Source of the DNA: Hungatella sp.
GTDB lineage: Bacteria > Bacillota > Clostridia > Lachnospirales > Lachnospiraceae
NCBI GenBank assembly: GCA_022792815.1
Contig: JAAWBS010000021.1
Location: 1-64,000, forward strand
Reading direction: 5' to 3'
DNA: 64,000 nt
Shown: positions 1 through 8,052 of the stretch, in pieces
How the letters are laid out: the number at the start of each line of letters is the position of its first letter
Numbering within the stretch: position 1 is the stretch's first letter
Made by a program: the position numbers and the translations under genes
The notes under the pieces: generated by a model
Told to the model about the DNA's origin: nothing
Seen by the model: the letters and a program-made list of their open reading frames with translations, nothing else
Databases searched by the model: none

Positions 1-2335
1 AAGGCATTCTTCCGAAAAGGGCCTCATAAAAGATCCGGCTGTTCTTATAGATCTCCTCATTGGACAAAAGCTGTCTGGCCTCCATCTCCACAAAAGTGCC
101 GTAGTCCCCGATCTCCTTCTCATAAAACTCCTGCAGTTCCTTCCCCAGAGGATAATTCTCCAGGTCATATAAATTCCCCTCTTTGACATCGGCCCCTTTC
201 TTTCGCCAGAAGGAATCGCCGATGAGGGTCTTCTCCCCTGAGATGGACTCATACTCCTCATCCTTGTGAGCCTTAACCAGGGCATCTAATTTCTTGATCT
301 TTCCGATAATCTCCTTTTCCGTCAGAGGAATGCACCGCTTCATCCTCCCCTTTCCCGGACTGATCATAAGGATCTCCTCCTCCGCGTCCGGGTCATAGAG
401 GCCGAACCCCTTTTTGTCGGCAGCTGAAGTTTCCTGTTTCCCAAGAATCTCCCCCAAAAGAATCTTTTCCTTGTCCGAGGGATTCTCCACCAGAGAAGCC
501 AGGTTCTTTACCTTCCCGTAAAATTCCGCCTTCTCCTTATCCTTTGACATCCGCAGAAGAAGGTCCAGGCCGCCGCTCCGCTTCTCCTCCCTCCTGTCAG
601 TCAAAAGCCGCCTAAGGCATGGTTCCATGTCCTCTTCCCTCTGTTTCATGAGGAAGTTTAACAGTTCCCCTCTGAGAGAGCTTCTCTTAAACCGCAGCAT
701 ATCCTCCATAATCTCATACTCCCGGCTTTCCAGAGACAAACCTTTCACCAGAGAAACCGCCCTTCTGGACGTGGACTCCTCCGTAATCCCCATACACTGA
801 ATCAGCATATCCCTCTGAGTCCGGTTCCTGGGGGCGTGAAGAAGAAGGGTCATAAGATCCGCCCTGCCGTAAGTACCGGACATCTCCGTAAGAAGCCCTG
901 CCGCCTGGGTAATCCGCTCCTCGTCTCCCAGCACATAAGCCAGAAATGCCAGCTGCCTGATGACGTCGGAAGGCCCTATCTCCACCCGATGCCACGGAAA
1001 AATACAGGGGTCCCACACCATCCCCTTTTTGGGAAGCCGCTCATAGATCCCGCAAAAATTCCTGTAAAGTGCCTCGGCATCCTCCCGGCTGTCATAGTAG
1101 TCTGTAATCTTTGCCTTCCTGGGTTTGGTTTCCCAGTTGGTCCCCCCTGTCTTCCGGTCAAAAAGTCCACTCACCCAGCTGTAAAATTCCGTGGAATAAG
1201 CCGGAAGAAATGCCGCCGCAAGCTCCAAATCGTCACTGAACTCCAGAATCACTTTCTTGGCCGTCCTCTGTCTGAGCCGGCTGTCAAAAAGACTCTGGTT
1301 ATAGTAGGATGCCGTCAGCTTCTGATTCTTTGTCCCGCAGTCAATAAGCTTTTCCATAGCCGCCACAGCCATGTTCGCCTCGTCAAATCCCAGAGCCCAC
1401 AGGGCCACGCTGATGACAACAGAATCATTGCTTGCAAGCTGCTCCCGGCAGAACCTTTCATCCCTGAGACATTGACTCATAAGGTTTAACATCTTGTCCG
1501 TCAGCCGGTCCACACTGTTTTCCCCGAAAATTCCGATCCAGGTGCACACAGCCCTTCTCACGGAAGAATACCGGATCAGATTATTCTTCTCAATCACCTC
1601 GAAAAGCACCAGAAACGCCTCCCTGGTCCCCTCATCCATGGCCTCGCAGATACTCTGGCGCAGCCCTTCCTGGAGCCTGGCCGCCAGGAGAAGATCTCCC
1701 AAAAGTTTATGTAACTCCCCGTTGTCCGACCGGATTATCCCCAGGATCATCTCCCGGTTTAGATAGGCTGTGTTGCTCTCACTTAAGATTAAGTCCTTTA
1801 AGGCATGGATGACCTTCTCGTTCCCCCGGTCGATCTCCGCCGCATAGATATAGCTGAAATCTCTTTCAAACCACCAGGTATGTCTGACATAGTCCAGGGT
1901 CTCCTCATCCATACGCCCATAGATATAATCCTCCACCGGCACCCTGCAGTACTTAAGATTGTCATAAGCTTTCAGTATGGAAAATGCCTGACGCGCGCTG
2001 GGCCTGTAGTCCTTTGTCCTCACCGCCCTCCGGTTCCACCCGTAAGAAAAGGGGAACTTGTTCAGCTTGTCTATGATATACAGATAAGAGGGCCTGTATT
2101 CCTCCGGAACAAAAACATTCACCAGCTCCTTCCCCTGAAACCACGCGGAAGGCCTCAAACCTTCATAGAACTCACCTACTGCCTGAGACACTTTCCCTCC
2201 GTTTACCCCATAATCCCCTGCCAGCTCAAGGGCCAGCTCCTTGTCCCTGCCGGAAAGCTTTCCGATACTCTTAAAATGCTCCTCCTTCCTTGCCTTTTCA
2301 AGCCTTGCCCTGGTATTCCCGTCGTACTCTCCCAT
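1..2335 (-). CDS. DUF4132/YehI (MolR)-like giant protein, partial (C-terminus beyond left edge)
   Basis: The minus-strand frame is open from an ATG at 2335 to the window edge, giving about 778 residues with no stop. An AGGAGGAGG ribosome site ten bases upstream fixes the start. The visible part is helical and charged, with no signal peptide or membrane segment, so a cytoplasmic protein of more than 800 residues is expected. It starts MGEYDGNTR; near the left edge it has LYDLENYPLG and FYEALFGRMP. Its overall character and its 142-aa neighbour recall the DUF5724/DUF4132 proteins (E. coli YehI/MolR), which have no proven function; the diagnostic C-terminal domain is outside the window, so this is a judgement. 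In E. coli yehI lies beside the AAA+/VWA/SWIM genes whose equivalents here are at 49.8-57.9 kb. It is the last visible gene of a leftward run from the M29 peptidase. Confidence 0.6.
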   Translation of the reverse strand, partial: MGEYDGNTRARLEKARKEEHFKSIGKLSGRDKELALELAGDYGVNGGKVSQAVGEFYEGLRPSAWFQGKELVNVFVPEEYRPSYLYIIDKLNKFPFSYGWNRRAVRTKDYRPSARQAFSILKAYDNLKYCRVPVEDYIYGRMDEETLDYVRHTWWFERDFSYIYAAEIDRGNEKVIHALKDLILSESNTAYLNREMILGIIRSDNGELHKLLGDLLLAARLQEGLRQSICEAMDEGTREAFLVLFEVIEKNNLIRYSSVRRAVCTWIGIFGENSVDRLTDKMLNLMSQCLRDERFCREQLASNDSVVISVALWALGFDEANMAVAAMEKLIDCGTKNQKLTASYYNQSLFDSRLRQRTAKKVILEFSDDLELAAAFLPAYSTEFYSWVSGLFDRKTGGTNWETKPRKAKITDYYDSREDAEALYRNFCGIYERLPKKGMVWDPCIFPWHRVEIGPSDVIRQLAFLAYVLGDEERITQAAGLLTEMSGTYGRADLMTLLLHAPRNRTQRDMLIQCMGITEESTSRRAVSLVKGLSLESREYEIMEDMLRFKRSSLRGELLNFLMKQREEDMEPCLRRLLTDRREEKRSGGLDLLLRMSKDKEKAEFYGKVKNLASLVENPSDKEKILLGEILGKQETSAADKKGFGLYDPDAEEEILMISPGKGRMKRCIPLTEKEIIGKIKKLDALVKAHKDEEYESISGEKTLIGDSFWRKKGADVKEGNLYDLENYPLGKELQEFYEKEIGDYGTFVEMEARQLLSNEEIYKNSRIFYEALFGRMP

Positions 2336-2419
2336 ATTGCCAAACCCTCCTCCTACAGCGTTTGTTTCGATCTCTATAAATAATCCGTTTTTATTCTCTC
2401 CTCAATGGCACTTTTTCTA

Positions 2420-2494
2420 TGTCACCACAATCGCCCCGTAAGCATAGTCAGACGCACAAAAGTAAAGGTACTCTCCTCTGTCACCACAATCGCC
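2420..2494. repeat. 16-bp direct repeat around a gene end
   Basis: TGTCACCACAATCGCC occurs at 2420-2435 and again at 2479-2494, across the 3' end of the 142-aa gene. The copies are in different frames. One codes for AIVVT inside the protein; the other overlaps its stop codon. It may be a small tandem duplication or slippage scar, or chance. Confidence 0.4.
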
Positions 2495-2850
2495 TCATCC
2501 AAAGACTCCAAGGGCTTTTCATCCAAAAAGATCCGGTAAATCCCATCTTCAAAGCACTGAAGGGCATTGTCCGCTGCCTTTTGGAAGTCCGCCGCCTCCT
2601 CTCCATAGATCACCCCGAAAGAGATTTTGCCCCTTTCCGCCTGATCCTCAATATTCTCCTTGGTCAAACATTTTAAGATCTCCGGCTCCTGACGCCGCCT
2701 GTTGTAATCCTCCACTCCGGCTTTAGTCAGCTCCGTCACCAGCTGCCTCACAGTGAAGGCGCTCCCTTTCCCCAGAGGAAGGTCGTAAACCACCGGCTTT
2801 ATAGTCTGTTTTCGCTTTCCCATGGATTTTATGTTGACTTTTATCTCCAT
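2422..2850 (-). CDS. 142-aa conserved protein of unknown function, putative partner of the DUF4132-like protein
   Basis: A small soluble protein starting MEIKVNIKSMGKRKQ. The ATG at 2850 has GAGGAG seven bases upstream. An in-frame start inside the preceding peptidase gene (3072) is possible but lacks support. It has a beta-rich N-terminus, a helical middle (LTKENIEDQAERGKISFG) and ends RLTMLTGRLW. I recall similar small proteins with this C-terminus encoded next to DUF4132 genes, but cannot verify that here. It lies between the M29 peptidase (50 bases upstream) and the DUF4132-like giant, all in one direction, so the three are probably co-transcribed. No catalytic motif or membrane segment is visible. 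It may be a chaperone-like or regulatory subunit of the giant protein; that is inference. Confidence 0.7.
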   Translation of the reverse strand: MEIKVNIKSMGKRKQTIKPVVYDLPLGKGSAFTVRQLVTELTKAGVEDYNRRRQEPEILKCLTKENIEDQAERGKISFGVIYGEEAADFQKAADNALQCFEDGIYRIFLDEKPLESLDEAIVVTEESTFTFVRLTMLTGRLW

Positions 2851-2899
2851 ATGATTCTCCTCATCCCTTCCCGCCGGGCTGTCAGCCCCCTTAGCCTCT

Positions 2900-4978
2900 C
2901 TATCTGCACTCGCGAAGCGCCTCATTGAGCATCTCACTCCCAGGCGCCACAAACCGGCCTCCGGCGATGACGGGCAATTTATCCCCGTCAGCCGTGACCC
3001 CGTAGATCTCGTCCAGCTCCCGGTAGGGGATAGTGATGTCTGTGTGGCAGTTAAAATAAGCCTTTGACACATCCTCCTTCCTAAGGATAGAGATCTCGTT
3101 GTCCCGGGCGATGATCTCCTTGCCGTCGGGGTTAAAGACAGCCGTGTCCTCGGACCAGCTGTAGCAGGTATCCCCCACAGCGAAATGGGGGCCCATCTTC
3201 TCCACGATCAGGATAGGCAGCTTCTCCACGATGCCGTACTTCTCAGCCATGGCGTAGGCCACCGTGTTGGTGCCGATGGCAAATTCCCCTATGGGCAGAG
3301 TCTCGTGGTTCTTTAAGATCATCTGCTTCACCAGGGCCCTTCCCGCCGACGGGTCCTCAAAATTGTCGCAGGAGTAAGAGACCACCTTTCCGTCCAGAAA
3401 CTCCATGGTCAGATTCTTAAACCGGAAATCTCCGATATACACGCTGCTGACCTGCAGCGTCCCTTTTGTCCCGGAAAGCACCGGGGAGGTGAAGACTTCT
3501 CCGAGAGGAATGTTCACATCAGCCACACAGTTTTCAAAATTGGTCTGCCTGTCAGGGTCCTCCAGGCCATGAAGCTTCACAATAAGATTGGTCTTATTGT
3601 CCCCCTTCCCCGTGATCACCACATGGTCCGCCCGGTCCAGACAGTCGATGACAGACTGCTGGATCTTCTTGTACACCTCGTAGTCCAACGTGTTGATCCG
3701 GATGACCTCCTCAAAAATCTCTTCAAAATTCTCCCCGATAGAGGGCTTGGGAAAGGCGATGATGGTAAAACTGGTCTCCTCCCCCGGGATGTACTGATTG
3801 ACCAGCCGGGACGAATCATTGGCATGGGCGATGGTCAGCTTCTCCTGCTTTTCGCTCAGGGAGAAGGCCTCCTTTTTGTTGACCGGCTCAAAGCCCTCCT
3901 CCCCGAAGGTCTCCATGAGAGCCGGACCGCCGTAGTCTGCCGCCTGCCGCTTCCAGGTCTCATAGGCAGCCTTCATCACAGTCAGCTTCCGGTCCGTAAA
4001 TCCTTTTTTCAGATACAGAGCCGAGTCGTAGCGATGATCGTAGTCATACTGCCGGTTGGGGGAGGTTCCGTGGAATCCCCGCTTCCGGTTGGGATTTCGG
4101 TTCACCGACCACACAGGGGCCCGGTAGATAACCGGCTCCAGGCCGAGCGCGCGGAAATTCCCGACAGCCTTTCGCACCACCCGCTCAAAGCCCAGCTCAT
4201 AGAGCAGGGCCACCGCTCTTTTCTTCGACAGGTCCCGCCCCATGACCTCAAAACCTTTCCGATATCCCTCCGTGTAGGTATCTGCCATGGAGTCGATGGT
4301 CTCCTGCGGCAGCCTGTTTAAAAACCGGGCGATCTTTAACTCCTCCTCAGACACATACTCTCCGTAATAATACAGATATCGAACATCCTCAAGATCGCAG
4401 TCCATGACCAGATCTTTCGCGAAAGACAGGTCCGGATCCAGAAGCTCCCGAATCCGGTAGGACACGGTCAGATCCGTGTAGTCGCTGTTGAACCAGTAGA
4501 TGACATCTTTCACGGCATGGACTGATGGGGTCTCCCCCTCAAAAAGATTGTAAATCTCCATAAATAACTCGTTTAAAATGGTCATCTCCGTCAGGCGGAG
4601 TTCCGTGGCAAAGACGATCTCTCCCCGGATCTCCGCGTACAGATAGGCAAGGAGCGGCCCCATGTCCATGCCCAGAACCTCGGCGGCATAGGCCGGGTTG
4701 GCATAGCTTTTGTCATAATGGTCCGGAAGAATGTCCTGGTACAGGTCCTGATTCCACTGTCTCAGTTCCTCCTGTGACAGGGACCGGTACAGCCCTCTGT
4801 CTGTGGCCTGGTACAGTCTCCACGCCAGCCGGATAAAATCCGAAACCGCCACAAAATAGTCTCTGTACGGCTCTTCCACTGTCTTTTCGCCCCTAATCAG
4901 GCAGATTCTCTCCATAACCAGGGCAAAGCGTTCCTCCACCTGTCTTCTCTCCTCTTCCAATCGCTCTCTGTCGTCCAT
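2900..4978 (-). CDS. M29-family aminopeptidase with long N-terminal extension
   Basis: The 692-aa protein has the M29 (AmpS/AmpT/PepS-like) metallo-aminopeptidase fold in roughly its last 320 residues. Recognisable blocks are IPLGEVFTSPVLSGTKGTLQ, the EKMGPHFAVGDTCYSW segment and HTDITIPY, which carry the Glu, His and Asp ligands of the two-metal site. Such enzymes remove N-terminal residues from peptides in the cytoplasm. Typical M29 enzymes are about 410 residues; here about 280-370 residues of helical sequence without a recognised domain precede the peptidase. The ATG at 4978 has TAGGAGG seven bases upstream, within the end of the preceding gene (stop 4983), so translation is probably coupled. 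No signal peptide. Peptidase assignment is firm; the role of the extension is unknown. Confidence 0.88.
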   Translation of the reverse strand: MDDRERLEEERRQVEERFALVMERICLIRGEKTVEEPYRDYFVAVSDFIRLAWRLYQATDRGLYRSLSQEELRQWNQDLYQDILPDHYDKSYANPAYAAEVLGMDMGPLLAYLYAEIRGEIVFATELRLTEMTILNELFMEIYNLFEGETPSVHAVKDVIYWFNSDYTDLTVSYRIRELLDPDLSFAKDLVMDCDLEDVRYLYYYGEYVSEEELKIARFLNRLPQETIDSMADTYTEGYRKGFEVMGRDLSKKRAVALLYELGFERVVRKAVGNFRALGLEPVIYRAPVWSVNRNPNRKRGFHGTSPNRQYDYDHRYDSALYLKKGFTDRKLTVMKAAYETWKRQAADYGGPALMETFGEEGFEPVNKKEAFSLSEKQEKLTIAHANDSSRLVNQYIPGEETSFTIIAFPKPSIGENFEEIFEEVIRINTLDYEVYKKIQQSVIDCLDRADHVVITGKGDNKTNLIVKLHGLEDPDRQTNFENCVADVNIPLGEVFTSPVLSGTKGTLQVSSVYIGDFRFKNLTMEFLDGKVVSYSCDNFEDPSAGRALVKQMILKNHETLPIGEFAIGTNTVAYAMAEKYGIVEKLPILIVEKMGPHFAVGDTCYSWSEDTAVFNPDGKEIIARDNEISILRKEDVSKAYFNCHTDITIPYRELDEIYGVTADGDKLPVIAGGRFVAPGSEMLNEALRECR

Positions 4979-4982
4979 GTCT

Positions 4983-5582
4983 TCAACCTCCTAATCCGCT
5001 CCACACAATCATTGCCCATCCTGCCAGCATGAGAATTCCCAGGACAATTCCAAATTTTGCCAAAATATAGTTCTTGTCGTCTTCCAGAAAAGAGATCCCG
5101 CCGTACCATACAGCCAGAAGCGACAGCAGGATGCTGCACAGACCCATGGCTCCACAGGCCAAAGGAGCCTGTCCCTGAGTCCTCACCGCCTGAAAGATCC
5201 CTCCGCCGCCCAGGGCCAAGGCTGCCGCTGCCAAAAGGATGGACATGCGGCTTCTCCTGGCAAAGGGTTTCCTCACATAGGACACCCTTGTCGCAGCCAG
5301 TTCCTTCCTCTCCTTTTGGCGGCGCTCTTTTTGGGCCTGTTTGGCCGCCATGATCTCTTTTTTCTTCTCTTCGATCTCTCTTTCCCGGTCCCTGTCGGGT
5401 TCCAGGTAGTTCTGAAGAATCCCTGTCTTCTCGTAAACCGCAGAATCATGACGGGAAGCCCCCTTCCTTCGCTCAGATTCTATGGCCGTCTCTCTCCGAT
5501 TTTTTCCGCTTCGTTTCGACCTTTCTCTTCCCTTCTCCGACTTACTCATCCATGTGCGCCGTTTCCCTGTTTTCCCTGGCAC
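4983..5582 (-). CDS. Small membrane protein with basic coiled N-terminus, function unknown
   Basis: A 199-aa protein. The first half is highly charged and rich in Lys, Arg and Glu (DREREIEEKKKEIMAAKQAQ, probably a coiled coil on the cytoplasmic side). The second half has about three hydrophobic segments (ILLAAAALALGGGGIF; GLCSILLSLLAVWYGGI; FGIVLGILMLAGWAMIVW). A GTG at 5582 has a strong AAGGAGG seven bases upstream; an ATG at 5549 has no clear site, so the GTG is preferred. It overlaps the VanZ-like gene by 41 bases and is followed after four bases by the M29 peptidase, so the three probably form one transcript. I do not recognise the family. Confidence 0.75.
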   Translation of the reverse strand: MPGKTGKRRTWMSKSEKGRERSKRSGKNRRETAIESERRKGASRHDSAVYEKTGILQNYLEPDRDREREIEEKKKEIMAAKQAQKERRQKERKELAATRVSYVRKPFARRSRMSILLAAAALALGGGGIFQAVRTQGQAPLACGAMGLCSILLSLLAVWYGGISFLEDDKNYILAKFGIVLGILMLAGWAMIVWSGLGG

Positions 5583-6042
5583 GCAGTTTCCTCCTTATGC
5601 GGACCTTCTGTACGGTTCTGTAACAGACAAATCCCAGAATTCCTCCGATTGTATTCAATAATAAATCATCCACATCGAAACTTCCCACCTTGAACACAAG
5701 CTGAGTAGTCTCGATGCAGAGACTTAAGAAAAATCCAAGTAAAAATGCGTTATACCACTTTTTTCCTCTTCTGCTGACGATGGGGAGAATAAACCCAAAA
5801 GGCATAAATCCCACCACATTGCCTGCCAGATTCAGCGTGACTGCCTTCCAGCCCAGCTGTCTCCGATAGACATAAAAACGCCTGATCTCCTTGAACAATT
5901 CCAGATTATAGGCATACTCTGTCTGACTGCCGCCGCCTCTCCCCAGAGACTCGGCAAAAAACATCAAATATGTCAAAGCGACCAGGTATAAAACAAAAAG
6001 TACCCAGCCTAATTTCTGATTTCTTGTGGTGTTCCGAATCAT
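5542..6042 (-). CDS. VanZ-like family membrane protein
   Basis: About 166 residues with four or so membrane segments and the VanZ-like pattern: a hydrophobic N-terminus, a NLAGNVVGFMPFGFILP block, then ETTQLVFKVGSFDVDDLLLNTIGGILGF. VanZ itself gives low-level teicoplanin resistance in the vanA element, but most homologues are chromosomal proteins of unknown role. The start is uncertain: ATG 6042, TTG 6048 or GTG 6051 are all near a weak GGGAG site. The family call rests on the FMPFG and DVDDLLLN motifs and is good. It is first in a leftward run with the coiled membrane protein and the M29 peptidase. Confidence 0.82.
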   Translation of the reverse strand: MIRNTTRNQKLGWVLFVLYLVALTYLMFFAESLGRGGGSQTEYAYNLELFKEIRRFYVYRRQLGWKAVTLNLAGNVVGFMPFGFILPIVSRRGKKWYNAFLLGFFLSLCIETTQLVFKVGSFDVDDLLLNTIGGILGFVCYRTVQKVRIRRKLRARENRETAHMDE

Positions 6043-6114
6043 CTGCAACACTGCTCCCTATGGCCTTTTTCCGTGAGGACAACATGCAGTTTGCCCTCAT
6101 CATCATAATGAAAG

Positions 6115-6144
6115 GGCAGTACCCTGGCTTTCCAGGATACTGCC
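6115..6144 (-). terminator. Hairpin after the pyr operon
   Basis: A 13-bp stem with one mismatch: GGCAGTACCCTGG (6115-6127) and CCAGGATACTGCC (6132-6144), loop of four bases. It lies about 80 bases beyond the last small gene of the pyr operon on the minus strand. There is no clean U tract, so termination is likely but not certain. The rest of 6052-6224 shows no gene. Confidence 0.5.
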
Positions 6145-6224
6145 TGCCCGCTTCCAGTCTGCGACGCCCGTAAAACGCCTGACCGCCGGCCAGGTCCGTC
6201 TCTCATGGAATCCGCAGACTTCTC

Positions 6225-6374
6225 TTAAAACGTGATCTCTGACTTTCTCTTCAGCAACACAGCGCCCGTAACAATGGACACCGTCCCGGCAATCAGCCCT
6301 ACGCTGATGAGCACCACACCTACTGCGATGTTGGCCCCGCCGATATTTCTCATGGTCTTATAGATTCTTTCCAT
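6225..6374 (-). CDS. 49-aa membrane microprotein at the end of the pyr operon
   Basis: A short frame of 49 codons plus stop: starts MERIYKTMRNIGGANIAVG, continues with a single hydrophobic helix (VVLISVGLIAGTVSIVTGAVLL) and ends KRKSEITF. The ATG at 6374 has AAGGAG nine bases upstream, and the gene begins 18 bases after the pyrE stop. A short amphipathic N-terminus, one or two membrane passes and a basic tail fit a small inner-membrane protein with its tail in the cytoplasm. I recognise no family. The good ribosome site, operon position and coherent membrane topology argue for a real gene. A role in pyrimidine synthesis is only suggested by location. Confidence 0.72.
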   Translation of the reverse strand: MERIYKTMRNIGGANIAVGVVLISVGLIAGTVSIVTGAVLLKRKSEITF

Positions 6375-6392
6375 AGTCTGCACTCCTTATGC

Positions 6393-7067
6393 TCACTTTA
6401 CGCCATACTGCTCGTAGTAGGCGTCGATAGCCGCCTTCAGTTTATCATCGATGACAACCTGCCCCAGGCACTCTCTGTTATAGAGATATTCCACCACATC
6501 GGCCATAGTCACGATGGCATTGGCCTTAAATCCGTACAGCTCCTGCACTTCCTCCAAGGCGCTCTTGTCCCCCTTCCCTCTCTCCAGGCGGTTTAGGGAT
6601 ACGATCAGACCTGCGATCTCTATATCCCCCTGAGCCTTGATGATGGGGAAGGTCTCCTCAATGGACTTGCCGGATGTGGTCACATCCTCGATGATCACTA
6701 CCCGGTCGCCGTTCTTGATGGGGCTTCCCAGAAGGATCCCGGCATCCCCGTGGTCTTTGACCTCCTTGCGGTTGGAACAGTACTTGATATCCTTTCCGTA
6801 CAGTTCGCTAAAAGCGATGGCGGTGGCCACACTCAGAGGAATCCCCTTGTAGGCCGGCCCGAACAATACGTCAAAATCCTCGCCGTAATGATCGTGGATG
6901 GCCTTGGCGTAGTACTGTCCCAGCCTGCGCAGCTGGGAACCGGTGACATAGGCTCCTGCGTTCATGAAAAACGGGGATTTCCTCCCGCTCTTCAAGGTAA
7001 AGTCGCCGAATTTCAGGACTTTGCTCTCCACCATAAACTCGATAAATTCTTTCTTGTAGCTCTCCAT
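6393..7067 (-). CDS. pyrE: Orotate phosphoribosyltransferase
   Basis: PyrE joins orotate to PRPP to make orotidine monophosphate, the fifth step of UMP synthesis, in the cytoplasm. The 224-aa protein carries the type I phosphoribosyltransferase PRPP-binding signature VVIIEDVTTSGKS, the orotate-side loop FTLKSGRKSPFF near the N-terminus and the flexible-loop region CSNRKEVKDHGD. The length is usual for the family. The ATG at 7067 has AAGGAG six bases upstream. It follows pyrD by 82 bases on the same strand and is followed by the 49-aa membrane gene, so it lies late in the pyrF-pyrK-pyrD-pyrE operon. Confidence 0.97.
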   Translation of the reverse strand: MESYKKEFIEFMVESKVLKFGDFTLKSGRKSPFFMNAGAYVTGSQLRRLGQYYAKAIHDHYGEDFDVLFGPAYKGIPLSVATAIAFSELYGKDIKYCSNRKEVKDHGDAGILLGSPIKNGDRVVIIEDVTTSGKSIEETFPIIKAQGDIEIAGLIVSLNRLERGKGDKSALEEVQELYGFKANAIVTMADVVEYLYNRECLGQVVIDDKLKAAIDAYYEQYGVK

Positions 7068-7149
7068 CTTTCTCTCCTTACCTTCTCTTCATCTTCTTAT
7101 ACGCCTCTGAGTCTTTTTCACAGGACTGCGCAGATTCCGGTTTCTCCTT

Positions 7150-8052
7150 CTACTTTACGGCCCCGATCAGCTCCCGGATATCCTCCACACCTTGCCTCTC
7201 CATGTAAGCCCGGATCCCGTCGGCGATCTTCGCCGTGGCATAGGGATCGTGGAAATTGGCGGTTCCCACCGACACCGCCGTAGCTCCTGCCAGGATAAAC
7301 TCCACGGCATCGTCTGCGGTCATGATGCCTCCCATGCCGATGACAGGCAGCTTCACCGCCTGGGCCGCCTGGTATACCATCCGCACGGCCACCGGCTTGA
7401 TCGCAGGACCGGACAGGCCGCCGGTCTTGTTGGCCACCGCAAAAGTCCTCCGATTGATATCGATCTTCATCCCGGTCAGGGTATTGATCAGAGATATGGC
7501 ATCCGCTCCGCCGGCCTGGGCCGCCTTGGCCATGACCGTGATGTCCGTCACATTGGGACTCAGCTTCATGATCACAGGCTGCGCGGCATGGCGTTTTACC
7601 TCCCGGGTGATGGCCTCCACCGCTTTGGGGTCCTGGCCGAAGGCGATGCCGCCCTCCTTTACATTGGGACAGGAGATATTGATCTCCAAGAGATCCACCG
7701 GCTCCCCGGCCAGCCGCTCAACCACTTCCACATAGTCCTCTGTAGTCTTGCCGCACACATTGACGATGATCTTTGTGTCATGTTTCTTCAAAAAGGGAAT
7801 GTCTCTTCTGACAAATACGTCGATCCCAGGATTCTGAAGGCCGATGGCATTGATCATACCCCCATAGGTCTCCGCGATCCTTGGAGTCGAATTGCCGGGC
7901 CACGGCACATTGGATACGCCCTTTGTCACCACAGCCCCCAGAAGGCTTAAGTCTACAAACTCTCCGTACTCCTCCCCGGACCCGAAGGTGCCGGAGGCAG
8001 TCATCACCGGATTTTTCAGCTCCACCCCTGCAATGGTCACTCTGGTATTCAT
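7150..8052 (-). CDS. pyrD: Dihydroorotate dehydrogenase (NAD+), catalytic subunit (type 1B)
   Basis: PyrD oxidises dihydroorotate to orotate with FMN; the 1B type passes electrons through PyrK to NAD+. The 300-aa protein has the FMN-barrel motifs MTASGTFGSGEEYG near the N-terminus, LEINISCPNVKEGG (with the catalytic Cys of the class 1 enzymes), KLSPNVTDI and GMGGIMTADDAVEF. The ATG at 8052 shares one base with the pyrK stop (TGATG), with AGGAGG upstream; a GTG at 8055 is also in frame. The overlap implies translational coupling, fitting the PyrD2-PyrK2 complex. Confidence 0.97.
   Translation of the reverse strand: MNTRVTIAGVELKNPVMTASGTFGSGEEYGEFVDLSLLGAVVTKGVSNVPWPGNSTPRIAETYGGMINAIGLQNPGIDVFVRRDIPFLKKHDTKIIVNVCGKTTEDYVEVVERLAGEPVDLLEINISCPNVKEGGIAFGQDPKAVEAITREVKRHAAQPVIMKLSPNVTDITVMAKAAQAGGADAISLINTLTGMKIDINRRTFAVANKTGGLSGPAIKPVAVRMVYQAAQAVKLPVIGMGGIMTADDAVEFILAGATAVSVGTANFHDPYATAKIADGIRAYMERQGVEDIRELIGAVK

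Noticed and set aside
836-2383. Long plus-strand frames opposite the left-edge giant protein
   Set aside because: They are shadows of the open minus-strand frame that starts with a strong ribosome site at 2335; their translations are Pro/His/Arg-rich and lack start signals.
3569-4321. 250-codon plus-strand frame inside the M29 peptidase gene
   Set aside because: The minus strand encodes recognisable peptidase motifs throughout; the plus frame has no domain and no ribosome site.
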